Assembly (NCBI GenBank): GCA_964059195.1
Contig: CAXKWD010000009.1
Span: forward strand, 146,811,890 to 146,875,889
Reading direction: 5' to 3'
Source: Ectobius pallidus
Lineage: Eukaryota > Arthropoda > Insecta > Blattodea > Ectobiidae
DNA: 64,000 nt
The stretch's first letter is position 1, and every line of letters begins with the position of its first letter. The notes under the pieces were generated by a model. That model did no database searches. It had not been told where the DNA came from and saw only the letters and a list, made by a program, of their open reading frames with translations. Below, one piece after another: positions 31,800 to 43,841 of the stretch. The position numbers and the translations under genes were made by a program.

Positions 31800-32165
31800 T
31801 AAAGTACAGTGAGTCCCACACAAGAGTTGGCCAATGACGCGGGTTTCTGCGTCGCGGCGGGCACAGCTCCAACTCCCGGGTGTTTGGGTGAAATATCATC
31901 GCTAATAAAGCTGCGATCGGTGTAATGATTCAGGTTCTCACATTTACAGTTAAAATTACAACGAAAATAACCACGTATTTCATCACAAGAGATGTTGGAA
32001 AATTTCTCCTCTTGTATCCACACAATACCTGGCACCTTTTTAGGAAATTTTCTTTCACGCGCATAAGTTCAGCTTCCGAGACAGAGTTAATTTCTCTTGT
32101 GATATTTTCTTTAAGTTCTTCTAATGTATGGGAAATTGGCCTATGCACTTTATTTTTCAAGTTTC
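31800..32165 (-). pseudogene. Tc1/mariner-type transposase C-terminal remnant
   Basis: The minus strand at about 32165-31990 encodes KVHRPISHTLEELKENITRE and LKRCQVLCGYKRRNF, the C-terminal tail of a mariner/IS630-type transposase, with no catalytic motif. Adjacent 31805-31880 matches 13050-13130. Bases 32170-32780 (intron 2 of gene B) hold no recognised gene; a block at 32400-32440 resembles 46590-46630. Confidence 0.6.
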
Positions 32166-32784
32166 CCCATTAATAATAGACACATACATATTTTAATATT
32201 TATTATTTTTTAGGCTTATTATGGTTATATCTAATTAAGAAGTTTGTAGGATGTCTATAAGATTGCACAGCAGAGTATGAGAATGAATGTCTCAAAACAA
32301 TTGCCCAGGTCAGTGAAGTTCTATGTATAGATTGTATTTATATTTATAAAAAGGAATCTTAATTTTTTCTTGGTGGATTTCTTAAGTGGTGTTTACTACC
32401 TTGCACCGATATTTAAACACTACGTGCAGCTTTATACTTCAGGATTGTGAATTATTGCGTTTTTAAATATAAAAGCTATGAAACTTTCAACGAATAATTT
32501 TAGTAAGTATCCTGCCTTCCTTTATTCTTGTCACACTTCATATTAATTTGGCTTCTTCCCTGTGGGTGGTATATGTCTCTGTAAGACAAGTAGGGGAGGA
32601 TTTACAGTGCTGTACTGGTTTACTGAAAAGGGAAGTCATTAGTTTCAGTCTGAACAACTGGTTTCTGAACTTAAACCAAGAATTTCTTAGGTTTGCAGTT
32701 TGCCCTCCTCAAATTTACAATTAGCAGATATTTGAGTTAAAAGAATACCTTACTGCCCCAGAAGTAAAACACATCAAATCACTG

Positions 32785-33030
32785 AGCAAGATGGCCGACA
32801 CATAATAACGTCTTGGACTTGCATTTAGGAGGTCACAAGTTCAAATCGCGTGGCCGGCCAATTTGACATGGGTTTTTTCATTGTTTCTCCAGTTGTAAAA
32901 GCAAATGCTGAGTTGGAAATTTGCATACCATGAATCATCCTCACCATTTCATCCTATATCATATCCATGTAAATTAATATGAATTGAAATTTACTCTATA
33001 AAAATGCAATAATAAAAACAATTGAGAATC
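32785..33030 (+). repeat. tRNA-derived SINE
   Basis: Has aagatggccgacacataat and a B-box-like agttcaaatcgcg, and a body with ccaatttgacatgg and ataccatgaatc shared with copies at 40200-40570 and 52400-52600. Confidence 0.65.
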
Positions 33031-33054
33031 AATAGTTCCATGGCCTACCCTACT

Positions 33055-33372
33055 GTATAGACCACCACTGTCTCAAGAATTACACTGCCTGTCCTATACG
33101 GTTAATTTTGCATACGTGGCAACATTACAGATGGCAGCACCTACGGCATCTTGCTGCAATACCCTATACATTACCGTACATTGCTTCTATGCTTTGTGTT
33201 ACCCTCTGAAGTATAAACTCAGAAACTGAAGTATGCTGGAATTTCATGTAATCTGGGTGCGGACTGTGTCGCCTCTACTGGAGAAATTAGGCAATTGAGC
33301 AATACGCTGAACTCCATGTTAAAATAAAGCATAGGACAGACAGTGTAATTCTCGAGACGGCGGTGGTATAGA
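33055..33372. mobile_element. MITE with ~40-bp inverted repeats
   Basis: Left gaattacactgcctgtccta is complementary to right taggacagacagtgtaattc, with further matching toward the ccacc ends. About 320 bp; noncoding; superfamily unknown. Confidence 0.65.
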
Positions 33373-33685
33373 CACACATCCTGAACTCCTGATATGGCCT
33401 CGTAGCTAAAAGGAGTGTAAACACAGCTGAATTTAAAAAAAGAAATCAAACTGACTCTAAAGTTTAAATGAATACAGCTAAATTTAACCCAAAAGAACAT
33501 GTAACAAACAACATGTATGTTAGTCCACTCTTCCTCTCATTCATTACCAACAAAGATATTTCACTTCTGTTATTTGTCCATGTGTGTGATATTTTCAAAA
33601 ATTTACTACTTAAAATATTGCATGCTGGCATTTTTACATTAGTTTAGCAGTTTCTACGAACTCTATGCCCACAAGCGATATTTAC

Positions 33686-33968
33686 CTGCGCTCTCAGGAT
33701 TATACTGTAAATCACAGGAGAATCCAGATCCAATGGAAGCCAACAGTTTGAGAAAAACTTATGTTTACTGCCTGTTGCTAATCGGATAACCAAGTAGAGA
33801 AAATGATTGCTTAAAAAAAAAATATTAGCCTTCCAAACGAAAATCTGCATTCTGGAGATTAGACTGGCCATTGTGATGGATCCAGTTTCGGGATCTCTTT
33901 GCGGGAGTTCTGACCACGAGAAGTTCTTTACCATTGTCATCAGTTTGCGCAGTCCTTCCATCTTCATA
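33686..33968 (-). CDS. Odorant receptor gene B, exon 2
   Basis: A 283-bp exon, same length and phase as exon 2 of gene A, with a TTTTCAG acceptor and a GTAAAT donor. It encodes MEGLRKLMTMVKNFSWSELP, RDPETGSITMASLISRMQIF, a membrane segment and FSNCWLPLDLDSPVIYSI. The exon itself is open, but the gene is broken in exon 3. Confidence 0.85.
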
Positions 33969-35934
33969 CTGAAAAAATATGTGAATGTGTGACGTTTAAA
34001 ACCTGAAGGACACGTCTTTATACAGCTCATGATATTTATATTTGATTTGATTACTTAGGCCCTACTCTATCTGCAGCTTTTCAATATTAATTCTTTCAAG
34101 CACAGGAAACTTATGCTAGTTGCAGAGGGAAATATTTATATTTACTTATATTTCCCTCTGGTGTAGTTAAGGCCTTTAAGGCCTTCTCTTCCACTAAACA
34201 GAGGTAGGTACATTCAAACATTACCAAATAATCTAATTAAGAATAAATAAGAGACATATGATTATCTCTATCTGAATATATATAAAAGGCTTTGTTCTGA
34301 CTAACTGACTGTCTGACTGACTGACAGACAGAGAATCAACGTAGAGCCTAAACTATAACAGGTAGAGACTTAGAATTTTGACAGTACGTTCGTTTCATAA
34401 TAACAAGAATTAAATGTTTTTGAGAATACTCAATCCCTTTTTACACAGAATTATCAAATCCAAATCACAGTTCACATTACAACAGTATTGTTGGCAATCT
34501 TCACATAAGGCTTTGGAAATAAATGAAATGGGACTTCACAAATTGGAGAAGCTTTTAAAATTTATACTTGAGTAAATTATGTATCTCAAAATGTTATAGA
34601 TTATGTAAAATAATCAGTAAAATCAACCTTTTAATCGAAATGTTAGAATTACTCAATATCTTTCTTATAGCTTACAAGTTTCGCAGGCAAAGCCCTAATG
34701 GGAAAACATTGAATAATTTTTACAAAACACACTATGCAGGTTTTTTTTTCCCCGGACGGCGCACTTTGATAGTGAAATGCACCTCAAAACCGGGATTTTA
34801 GTTTTTTAATTACCAATCAATATAATAAAATTGTTTACGCATGATTTTGGTAAGGTTCATGAATCTATGGTTTATTTTAATCATTTCATTATAATTTCAA
34901 TATAATTAAGAGTAAAATTACGTAATTCCTCCAATTTATGTAAAAACGATGTTAGTGTTAATAAATACGTTTTAATTATTTTTCTGTTAAATAAATGATT
35001 TAAACACAATATCTAACAGTTGAGTAAGAGTGGATGATCTAGACTGTTGTAGATGTGAAATACGTTATGGATATCCAGTCGTGTTTCCACTTTTGTAGGG
35101 CAGCTGGAAACTCGAAATATTGCACACTTATGGTAGTTGTTTGTGCCAATATTCTTGCCAAATTGTACCTGTCCTAGAACTATTTAAAAAATGACATGAA
35201 GTGAAGAAAATATAGAAATATACTTAAAATAAAATATCTAGGTATAACTGATGAAGATATGACAAAAATCCATTAGACCAAACTTGTAGATCTTTCAAAA
35301 TCTGTTACTGTTGGTGCAATCTTTTTTTTATATGACTTACTGTTTAGATACTATAACCTCCAAAAGAATGTCTGTACAGACTTTAAAGTTGCCTCCACCA
35401 TTTTGAATGTTTTTCGGGAGTAAAAAGTAAAAAAAAATTGTGACATTTAAGAATTTTCCCATAGGTTACAGGCTATATATAATCTACAAGTCTGCCAAAT
35501 TTCAAATACCTGGCTCATCTAGAAGCTGGCTTTTTAAAAAGCATGTAACACTTTAAAACAATATGTTGTCTGGGAACTAATTTGCATTTGATAAATTCTT
35601 TCTAATATACTACCATAAAATATACACTAAATTGGGAATTACTCCAGTACCAGTCAACCGATTTGGTCCAATAACAGTGGTCATTACTCCAGTGAAAATC
35701 AATAGGATTCTTCCTATGGATTTATAAGTGTATGTACGAAGTTTCCTAACAATCTGATGAAACTAGAGTTATCACATGTACAGACACATGGACAGGCAGG
35801 CATTTTTCCCATTCACCAAATAATCTTAGAAAGTGAATTATTGGCACTTAATAATTCATACCGATGACATTTGTATGCAATTATTTCATAAAAAATTAAA
35901 TTATAAGAGTAATTACCACGAAGCAATGATATAC
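33969..35934. other. Intron 1 of OR gene B
   Basis: Contains blocks shared with intron 1 of gene A (34080-34200 with 58660-58750) and of gene C (35205-35465 with 17430-17695), and a single unit of the dispersed ~150-bp repeat near 35620-35830. No other gene is recognised. Confidence 0.5.
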
Positions 35935-36179
35935 CTGAGAAAGAAATGCGACCACAAGATATTAACCATGATTATCCCGGGCCTCATAGTTCCTGAAACC
36001 TCCTCTAGGTCATCTGAATTCTTGATGACATTGAGAACCATGCTGATGAATGTAAGGTACATGCATATGATAGCACAGATCCTGTAGACATTATACCAAG
36101 GCGACTTCACTTCCCACATGGGGGCAGCCCCAATGAAAAACAATCTCTGAAGTGTTAAGAACCTATTGTCATACCCCAT
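35935..36179 (-). CDS. Odorant receptor gene B, exon 1
   Basis: A 245-bp first exon with ATG at 36179 and donor AG/GTATAT. Its first 60 residues are the same as those of gene A exon 1 (for example LFFIGAAPMWEVKSPWYNVY), then it diverges (VSGTMRPGIIMVN). The exon is open, but the gene is truncated in exon 3. Confidence 0.87.
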
Positions 36180-36323
36180 ACTCAGTAACTGTGCGACGAA
36201 CTGACAAAGGAACTAGGACTATTAAATTATTCACTTATGTACTTCAAATTTCTTTATTACCGCTTATAAGATGACCATATATGTTGCTTTTCTCCCTCAA
36301 CATATCTGAGTCATTGTACATTA
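36180..36323 (-). promoter_or_regulatory. Conserved 5' flank of OR gene B
   Basis: Paralogous to 22085-22245 and 60089-60240; includes the leader TTACTGAGTATGGGG and a TATATGG block. Ends at the Helitron inserted 145 bp upstream of the start codon. Confidence 0.4.
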
Positions 36324-37046
36324 CTAGGAGGTGCCCGTGGCTTCGCCACGATAATTCTTTTAAAAATTAAAAATTAAGAGTATAATAATTATTAAAGCAT
36401 TATATTTATTAACACTTGCACGCGAATCATTCATAAACTAAGCCATTAATAATTAATGAAACAGCTAAAATTCTTGCTTTAGAGTACCTTCCACGACATG
36501 AAAGCGCCCCCCGGGAAAACTATATCAGAATCGATTATGCAGTTCCAAAGAACCTGTGAACACATAATACGTATTGTTTCTCAGCTGTTTATTGACATGA
36601 ATATGATGTGAATTTTATTTTATCAATTCAGTGTAATTTTCAGAAATTATATAATGTTTCAAGGGAAGGAATGGTTTGTTTGGATTATTATTATCAGCGA
36701 TATTTCAAGAGATAAAACCATCAATATTTTACAGCTGTTGCCCCCGGCTTCGCCCGCCATTATTCATTGACTCCAGGATTTTTAAGAAAATTACACTGGT
36801 AGATTATTAAAAATTTTTGTGGTTCAGAGCTATGAAAATTGTAAGTAAAAATAAAATTAGAATATTTGTTCATGGTGTTCATTTCACTTAGGCCTTATAT
36901 AATTAAGAAACGGTTTTCCTTCCTAATTTTGTAGTCGTCATGAAAGTTTAGACTGCGAGAGACGAACATCGCCGAGTATACCCGATGTCTCACGAAGCGG
37001 GCGAGCAAGCACGCTATTTAGGGCCGTTGAATTGTATAAGAGTAGA
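36324..37046 (-). mobile_element. Helitron, canonical ends
   Basis: On the minus strand the element starts TCTACTCTTATACAATTC and ends CTCCTAG, with a perfect hairpin (CGTGGC-GAA-GCCACG) about 9 nt before the terminal CTAG. It sits between A and T with no target duplication: the empty paralogue near 60235 reads straight across. These are the classic Helitron features. A second hairpin near 36745 suggests a chimera or nested end. It has no Rep/helicase gene, so it is non-autonomous. Confidence 0.87.
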
Positions 37047-37580
37047 TTTATAAAAGTTGAAGTTTATGAAATTACTACATTTGCTAATATATTGATTCTC
37101 TTTATTTCTAGTGGTCCTATGGATAGTAGAGCATTTATTTTATAAGTGACCACTACTTTTCGTAGAAAGAAGGTAGCTTAAAACAAATACTGATGGCAAT
37201 ATAAGGACCAAACTCCAGGAAAACTTCAAGTCATTCATTACTTCCAGACTTTTATAAGTTTTTAATAACAAAGAAGAAACTTTGTGTAGCCACTTAGATA
37301 AAATTGTGGCAATTGAAAGCAGATGTTCACACTCCCATGCAATTTGTTCACAACTTTCTTGAACTCTGGAGTATATCACTCATTTTAATTTCTCTATTTA
37401 TCTAAATGAAATACTTCCAATAAAATTCATTATGTGATGCAAAAACTAAAAGGTACTATTTGTCAGATGAGTCATTCCATGCTTACAGGTGTGACATTTA
37501 GACTTCATAATCTATCACTTAAATCTTTTATCTCAAATATACAACAGCATGTTTAAAATTATAATCAATAAAGCTGGACA
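37047..37580 (-). other. Conserved upstream block R, copy B
   Basis: Paralogue of 25676-26065 and 60241-60640. The minus-strand frame starts RVQESCEQIAWECEHLL but shifts relative to copy C because 14 bases (present there) are absent, and no donor site is retained. Confidence 0.45.
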
Positions 37581-37599
37581 TCAGAATCCTATACTTACT

Positions 37600-38060
37600 T
37601 ACTCAATGGCAATACACAATTCCTAAGCAAGCTAAAGGAATATTATCTATTTTATGGAACCAGAAGGTTCATTGCCATGCTTACCTGAGCCCGCCATTCA
37701 ACCCTATTCTGTGTTAACTCCATCCAACCATCCCGCGCAAATCCTACTTCCGCTAAATCTATCCTAATATTGTCCTCCCGCCTACATCTAGGTCTTCCAA
37801 GTGGTCTTTTCCCTTCGGGTCTCCCATTCAACATTTTTGACATGTCTTTCCTCCCCGATGTGCACAACATGTCCAGCCCATTTCATCCTCAGTGATTTAA
37901 TTACACTTACAATATCCGGTGATAAGTACAGGTTATGAAGCTGTCTATATGCAGTTTTCTTCTCTCCTAGGTTCGAATATTTTCCTAAGCTTCCTGTTCT
38001 CGAACACTCTCAGATTATGTAAGGGGCCATGTCTTACATCCATAATCGGCAAGATACTGC
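37600..38060 (-). pseudogene. LINE C-terminal tail, copy B
   Basis: The minus strand encodes the last residues of a LINE protein, including RPEGKRPLGRPRCRREDNIR and DGWMELTQNRVEWRAQVSMA, ending near 37652, with a short 3' tail of TAAGTAAG type. The polymerase is absent. Related copies lie at 26.5-27.7 and 60.8-61.6 kb. Confidence 0.7.
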
Positions 38061-38829
38061 AGCATTAAATGTTTAAATCATTTAATATTTGATTAAAATA
38101 CTAAATTCTATGTAATAAAACATTCCTTAAGGGTGTGGCATTTAAGGTACCTCACACACTGCACCCTTAAGTCAGTGAATTGAAAAATAAAAATAAAATT
38201 TTATTAATCTTTTATGAAAGAAATGGTAATAATTCAACAGTATTCATTAAAGGCAAACCCAAAATCTCATTTTTAAACATTTTACAGACATTTAATTTCC
38301 ATTACGGGTATGAGTGAACCCAGATGGAACTATATTATGTACTTTGAATTTAAAATAATAATTTGAATATTCTGGGGGATGTAAAATGAACATAGATCTA
38401 CTGAATATTTTTATCTTCAAATAACTTCAATTTGTACTGGTAACTTGTCCACACATCCAATGGGTCAATTTTATTTCATTCTGGTATTGAGTTGAAAATT
38501 TTCTACAAACACAAAGTTCATTGTGATTTTGAAATGTTCATTCTCTTTTGGTTAGACATTCTTGACGAAACATGTTCTGCTTACTACAAAATAATCCCTT
38601 CTCTCTCTGTTATGCTCTTGTTCTCTCCAAATTTTAATTCTTGTACTCCTCCGGATTTTTCTTCTAAGTTTTCTTGCTCCATTCTTTTTTACATATAACT
38701 ATGAAGACGGGTGTCAGTAGAAATTTTGTCAAGGGGAGGCAAGTGAACAAGTTACTGTCACCACCACGACATCGCTATGCTACTACTATTACAACCACTT
38801 CATTATTATTATTATTATTATTGTTATCC
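38061..38829. repeat. Duplicated 5' flank, copy B
   Basis: Aligns with 27770-28600; ends in a (TTA)n tract. No gene recognised. Confidence 0.6.
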
Positions 38830-39252
38830 ATTGGCCTTCATGGCTTGAATGGTAAGCTGTGTCTTAGGGCAACTTGTGTATTCAAGCAGCTTCATTTTTA
38901 TAATAAATGATTTCTTCTTCCTTCCTTCTATTTTTATTATGGAAACTGAACGAACGATAGTTGAGGTAATTGAGCAAAAGAGACTGACGTGGTACGGACA
39001 TGTAAGAAGAATGGAAAATGGCCGGATCCCAAAGATGGTTCAAGAATGGGAAGCAGAGGGTCGACGAAGAAGGGGACGACCACTGACCTCATGGAAAGAC
39101 AACGTTTACTGCTCCATGGAGACGTTTGGACTAACACCTGAAGACGCAGATAACCGGAATAGATGGAGAAGGAGAATTGATAGACGAAATTGATTGTATG
39201 GTCGCAGGGAAAACCTCGATATGAGGATTATCCTAGAAGAGAAGAAGATTTT
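38830..39252 (+). pseudogene. LINE C-terminal tail fragment
   Basis: A plus-strand frame (38938-39193) encodes VIEQKRLTWYGHVRRMENGR and RGRPLTSWKDNVYCSM, then RWRRRIDRRN and stop. This is the C-terminal tail common in LINE polyproteins. The paralogous position near 29.03 kb lacks it, so it inserted after the duplication; it ends in a GAAGAA-rich tail. Confidence 0.65.
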
Positions 39253-39351
39253 TATTTTTCATTTAGTGACTATATTCAGCATGCTATTTTATTGCTACAT
39301 TTATAACTAGTTATCTACATCCTTAATCCTATAAATTTACATAATTGTTAA

Positions 39352-40792
39352 TCCCTATAATATAAAGCCACATGGCTGACTCACTCACTCACTGACAGTA
39401 ATGTTTACCCACTTCCAGATGAGCTAGAAACTTGAAATTTTAGGCTGTAAACCACAGGAAAATTCCAAAAAGTTTATTTTTTTAATTTTTAGCCCTAAAA
39501 ACCCCCCGAGAAAGGGCTCGGCTCGGCACACCGATATTAATGTTTGCCTAATTCCAGATGAGCTAGAAACTTGAAGTTTGGTACATGTATAGCTTTTAGG
39601 CTGTAAACCACAGGAAAATTCCAAAAAAGTTATTTTTTTAAATTTGTAGCCCTAAAAACCCCCGAAAAAGGGCTCGGCTCGACTCACCGACATTAATGTT
39701 TGCCTAATTCCAGATGAGCTAGAAACTTGAAGTTTGGTACACGTATAGCTTTTAGGCTGTAAACCACAGGAAAATTCCAAAAAAGTTATTTTTTTAAATT
39801 TGTAGCCCTAAAAACCCCCGAAAAAGGGCTCGGCTCACCGACATTAATGTTTGCCCACTTCGAGATGAGCTAGAAAGTTTAAATTTGGTATACATATAGC
39901 TTTTATGCTATAAATCAAGGGAAAATTCCAAAAAGTCTGTTTTTTCAATTTTTAGCCCTAAAAATGCTGAAAAAGGGCTCGGCACGGCTCACTGACATTA
40001 ATGTTTGCCCACTTCCAGATGAGCTAGAAACTTGAAATTTGGTACACATATAGCTTTTAAGTTGTAAACCACAGGAAAATTCCAAAAAGTAATTTCTTTT
40101 AATTTTTAGCCCTAAAAACCCCCAAAAAAGGGCTCGGTTTCCATGGCCATGGTATTATCAAACAGTGTTCACGTAGGGCTCTGAAAGTTTAGATATAATT
40201 ATTTCCGTAAACATAACGGGGTGATCGAGATAGTAACGTCTTGGACTCGCATTCTGAAGTCTCAGGTTCATAATAATTTAATCCAATTAACATGTTTTTG
40301 TCCAGAACTAACAAAATTTTCTTTTATCTGCTAAAGAAATTTCATAATTTATATTTTTTTATTACAACTCGGAGATGAAGTCCCGCATTCTTTACAACAT
40401 ATTACAACCAATTTTACTTGTATTTTTCTATGATTTCCGTGTTTGTAAAGGCAAATGCCAAATTGAATATTTACATACCATGAATCTTAGTCGCTATTTC
40501 ATCTTGTATCATGTCCATTTCAGTTGAAATTTACTCCATAAATTACAGCATAAATGTATGTACACTTCCAGTTGATGTAGAAAACTTAGACTTGGCAAAC
40601 TGATACCTATTAGCTTGCAACCGACAGGAAAATTCTGAAAAAATCCCAAAGACTTCCCACATTTATTTTTTCAGGTTTAATGTGGCAAAAAGGTAATAGC
40701 CAATACAGCAGACTAAATACACGCACTCTATCTCCCATAGATATTTTAAAAAACCTTTCCCGAGAACCTCAGCGGGGAATGAGCGAAGCGAG
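39352..40792 (+). mobile_element. Helitron-like element with internal tandem repeats
   Basis: It begins TCCCTATAATATAAAG and is inserted between A and T with no target duplication. The empty paralogue at about 29160 reads gttaattagctatctacaac straight through. A short CCCG/CGGG hairpin lies shortly before the 3' end, which reads GCGAG rather than the usual CTRR. Inside are five tandem units of about 150 bp (near 39402, 39540, 39697, 39846 and 40000) and a nested SINE-like stretch (40200-40570). No Rep/helicase gene. Confidence 0.7.
39390..40140 (+). repeat. Five tandem ~150-bp repeats
   Basis: Each unit carries ttccagatgagctagaaact, aaaccacaggaaaattccaa and aaagggctcggctc-type phrases, at spacings of 138-157 bp. 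The same unit occurs at 239-600 and once near 40560. Confidence 0.85.
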
Positions 40793-40875
40793 TTAGCTAT
40801 CTAGAACTGTTTGAAATCTATAGATTGGACAAATTTTCAAAATTGTTTTAGGTATAGATTAAATAATTGCTCTAG

Positions 40876-41118
40876 TTATGAAGAATAAAGAGACAATGGA
40901 ACTTAATACAGTGAAGCAACAAATTATGTAATTAACTAAGTTGTTGACTATTAAATATTTTAGGCTTCACTTTTCCTTACATTTTTCAGAACGTATGTTT
41001 CAAGGGCTTTGCAAGCAGTTGAAAATGTGGGCAAAGCCCATGAAACAAACGTCCTGCAAAAATGTAAGGAAAAGTGAAGCCTAAAGTGTTTAATAGTCAA
41101 CAATTAGTTAATTACATA
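40876..41118. mobile_element. Inverted-repeat element with 10-bp target duplication
   Basis: Flanked by attgctctag on both sides (40866-40875, 41119-41128), with the empty site preserved near 29247. It holds an inverted repeat of about 65 bp whose inner ends read aggcttcacttttccttaca. Long inverted repeats with 9-10 bp duplications suggest a Mutator-type MITE. Confidence 0.7.
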
Positions 41119-41148
41119 ATTGCTCTAGTGTCACTTTTCTCACCTCTA

Positions 41149-41680
41149 CAGGGTGTTAATGAATAACACCGAAATATTTTACCTGTGCATAGAGGGGACA
41201 TAAATAAGCAACTTTTATTAGGAGATTTTTGTTCTATGAATTAAATTTTTCCTGTTTCAGCCTAAAATCTCCCAGGGCATGGCCGCCACTGACTTCTAAC
41301 ATTAGAAAAAAATGCAAAACAAAGGAACTTCGTTGTTATCACTGTAGTCAGTAGTTATGAATAAGAAAAAGAATAATGCAGTGACGGCCAGTTATGTGAT
41401 TAGTCAGTAAATTTTGCAGATTATGAAAACTCTAAATTATGAAATAGCTGTGGATGAATAATTAAGAATCAGGTTTATATGGATCATTAGGAAGGCATGA
41501 AGTCAGTTTAATGAAAATTTTAACCCTATTTTGCAAAATTATTTACTTATGGGCACCACTTTAATGTCCTGTAGCACACACATTTTACATCACAGAGCAA
41601 AAATCTTCTAATAAAAGTTGCTTGTCTTTGTCCCCTCTATATACAGGTAAAATATTTCGGTGTTATTCATTAACACCCTG
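41149..41680. mobile_element. Tc1/mariner-type MITE
   Basis: A 532-bp element with about 80-bp inverted repeats (cagggtgttaatgaataaca...) flanked by TA. The paralogue near 29275 shows the uninterrupted TA site. No transposase remains. Confidence 0.85.
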
Positions 41681-41682
41681 TA

Positions 41683-42130
41683 TATCGTTTCTGAGAGTGA
41701 CCCTTTCACATTTTAACTTTTTGCAAGAATATATTACGTGTTCCACCATTTGCACGAGCAAAGAGGATTGTCTATTATTCCAACTCTGTTCAGGAATGAT
41801 TTGATGTTGCCATGTCTGGTCAGAATTGCAGCCAGTTCAGATGTAATCTGTAGATTTTGTTTCATTCTTTGTCGCACCAATGGAACGAAGGTCCCTTAGT
41901 ACTGTTCAACCACTCCTCCTGCCACTTTTGAACCCCTTTTTGGCTGCAAAGAAACGGGCACCTTTGGGAATTCTATTCAAGACTTTTATAATTCTTCTTA
42001 CAGTTAAGGAGTGTAGTCTGAAAAGTATCTTTTGTGATGCTTTCTTGATTGGTGCTAGTACTTTTAAAAGGAATAGTTGGGTGTGCCTTTGACCAATGAA
42101 TAGGGATGGTAGATTTTCACAATCGCTATA
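41683..42130 (-). pseudogene. R1-like LINE C-terminal fragment, copy B
   Basis: The minus strand encodes a degraded SELAAILTRHGNIKSFLNRV and GIIDNPLCSC stretch, the tail after the RNase H domain of R1-type LINEs. It is the paralogue of 29260-29710 and was split by the elements at 40876 and 41149. Confidence 0.6.
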
Positions 42131-43021
42131 AATGTTAATTGTCCCCCCTACGTGTGGTTTAATAAATTGATTTAAGGCGATACGTACACCAAGGCTAGTT
42201 TTTGAGTACGTGTTTGCAAGTGTAGAAATCCTAATGCAAAATAAAATAATTTTACCATGTGTACAATAAGCTATTTTTAAACATCAGTTACTATTTTGTG
42301 AAATAATTAATATTAGATTTATTCTAACAACTTACATGTCATCTACCATCTTTCGTTGCCATCTGCTGTTTCGAAGTCAACTTCAGCATACACACGCGCA
42401 GAAAGAGATGAGTGTAGTTATTGATTAATCAGATCAAAGAAAAAATAAGACTGCCAACTCAAGGAATAAATTAAGTCTACAATGATTTTCAAACTACCAA
42501 GTATTTATGATTTTTGTGACCACCGTGAGAAAATTAACATTTTGAAAAGCATAATGAGTTTTAACACTTTCAATAATTTTATCAAACTGAGTCTATTTTT
42601 TAATAATCATACGCAAATATTCTTAACTAGAAGAGTATTTCCATGTGACAGAAACAAAGTTCGTAAAGAGTAGTGTAGGTTACGGGAGTATTATTAAGGA
42701 TTAAAGGGATTAAAACCTCTGGGAACTTGGAGGATCATTCTGCTTCAGGGAAGAAACAATAGATGGAGCAAGGGGAATTATAGTAGGTCACTGATATCAG
42801 GGATCCACGGATGTAATTGGAACACAAGCCTATGCATGTAATTAACTATGGAACTTTATTTCACATGAAAGGCACTGATAAACTGAATAAAATAAACTAA
42901 TATAATGACTGAAATATGTAGTGTACTGCGTTGGCGGGAAAGCTGAGCACGTGGATGTAAATGTAATGAATTTTCACCAGAGCAAAAATGTATATAAAAA
43001 ATCTGATGTGAAAGTCACATA
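42131..43021. other. No gene seen
   Basis: Contains a dispersed repeat block (42165-42230, matching 5345-5430). Short ORFs here have no recognisable domains. Nothing else identified. Confidence 0.35.
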
Positions 43022-43841
43022 ACTTCCTCTGCCCAAATAAAACTTAGCAGTATTCACATAATATGTGAATATATTATCCTTTTACAGAATCGCAAGACAC
43101 AATTTTACGCTAATTATCCTATAAATACCTCTTCTTTCAATGATGCGACTAAAAGCGCAGGCTATACAAACTTAAAAAAAAAAGAACAAGTGACTGCAGT
43201 CGTTTATTGAACTTTCCGCCGTAAAGAATAATTTCCTAAATTTATCGAATATTTCCCTCAGATACTTCTTTACTCTATACCTGGCCAACAATACATCTTT
43301 CTCACTTCACATTCTTATATATAATAAGAGGCCGTGAAAGAGCGCGTATTCAGTTGTTCATAACGCAAGACAAAATTTATACAGTGGGTGGCTTGTAACT
43401 ACCCTCAGAGAATTTTTTCGAAAAAAAGTTTCAAATAAAAGTTTTAGCTCTCAGTAAAAGGAACACATGTGCAAATTTTAAAGAAAATCGTTAGAGCCGT
43501 TTTAGAGAAAATCGCGAAAAACGAAAATTTCTTCATGTAAAGTCCCCTTAAAAATAAGAGAAATTTGTCGCCAATCTTCGAATCACATCATCAGAAGGTA
43601 CCTGACCCAAATACGAAATTTTGTTTTCATACGATTCTCCGTTTCGGAGCTAGCCTGTTCACAAACTTCCACACAGACAGACAGACACACAGACACACAC
43701 ACAGACATGTTTCCAAAAATAGTATTTTTGGATTCAGGGGGCCTTGAAACGTGTATATATGCTAAAAACTCAACTTCGAATTTTAGGGTCGAAAACAATA
43801 CTTCCTCTACCTATAGTACCTATGGTACGGGCAGAGGAAGT
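43022..43841. mobile_element. TIR element with acttcctctgccc ends
   Basis: Thirteen-base inverted repeats (acttcctctgccc) bound 820 bp; the left part (about 43300-43500) matches 50775-51020. A (GACA/CACA)n tract lies near the right end. No target duplication could be defined and no transposase is present. Confidence 0.6.

Noticed and set aside
32400..32440. Possible shared terminal exon (KYKAARSV-type ending, also near 46600)
   Set aside because: The two copies occupy different introns of different receptor genes (before exon 3 in B, after exon 6 in A), which fits a dispersed repeat and not an exon.
39390..40140. CRISPR-like array
   Set aside because: Units are contiguous ~150-bp tandem repeats without unique spacers, in a eukaryotic context.
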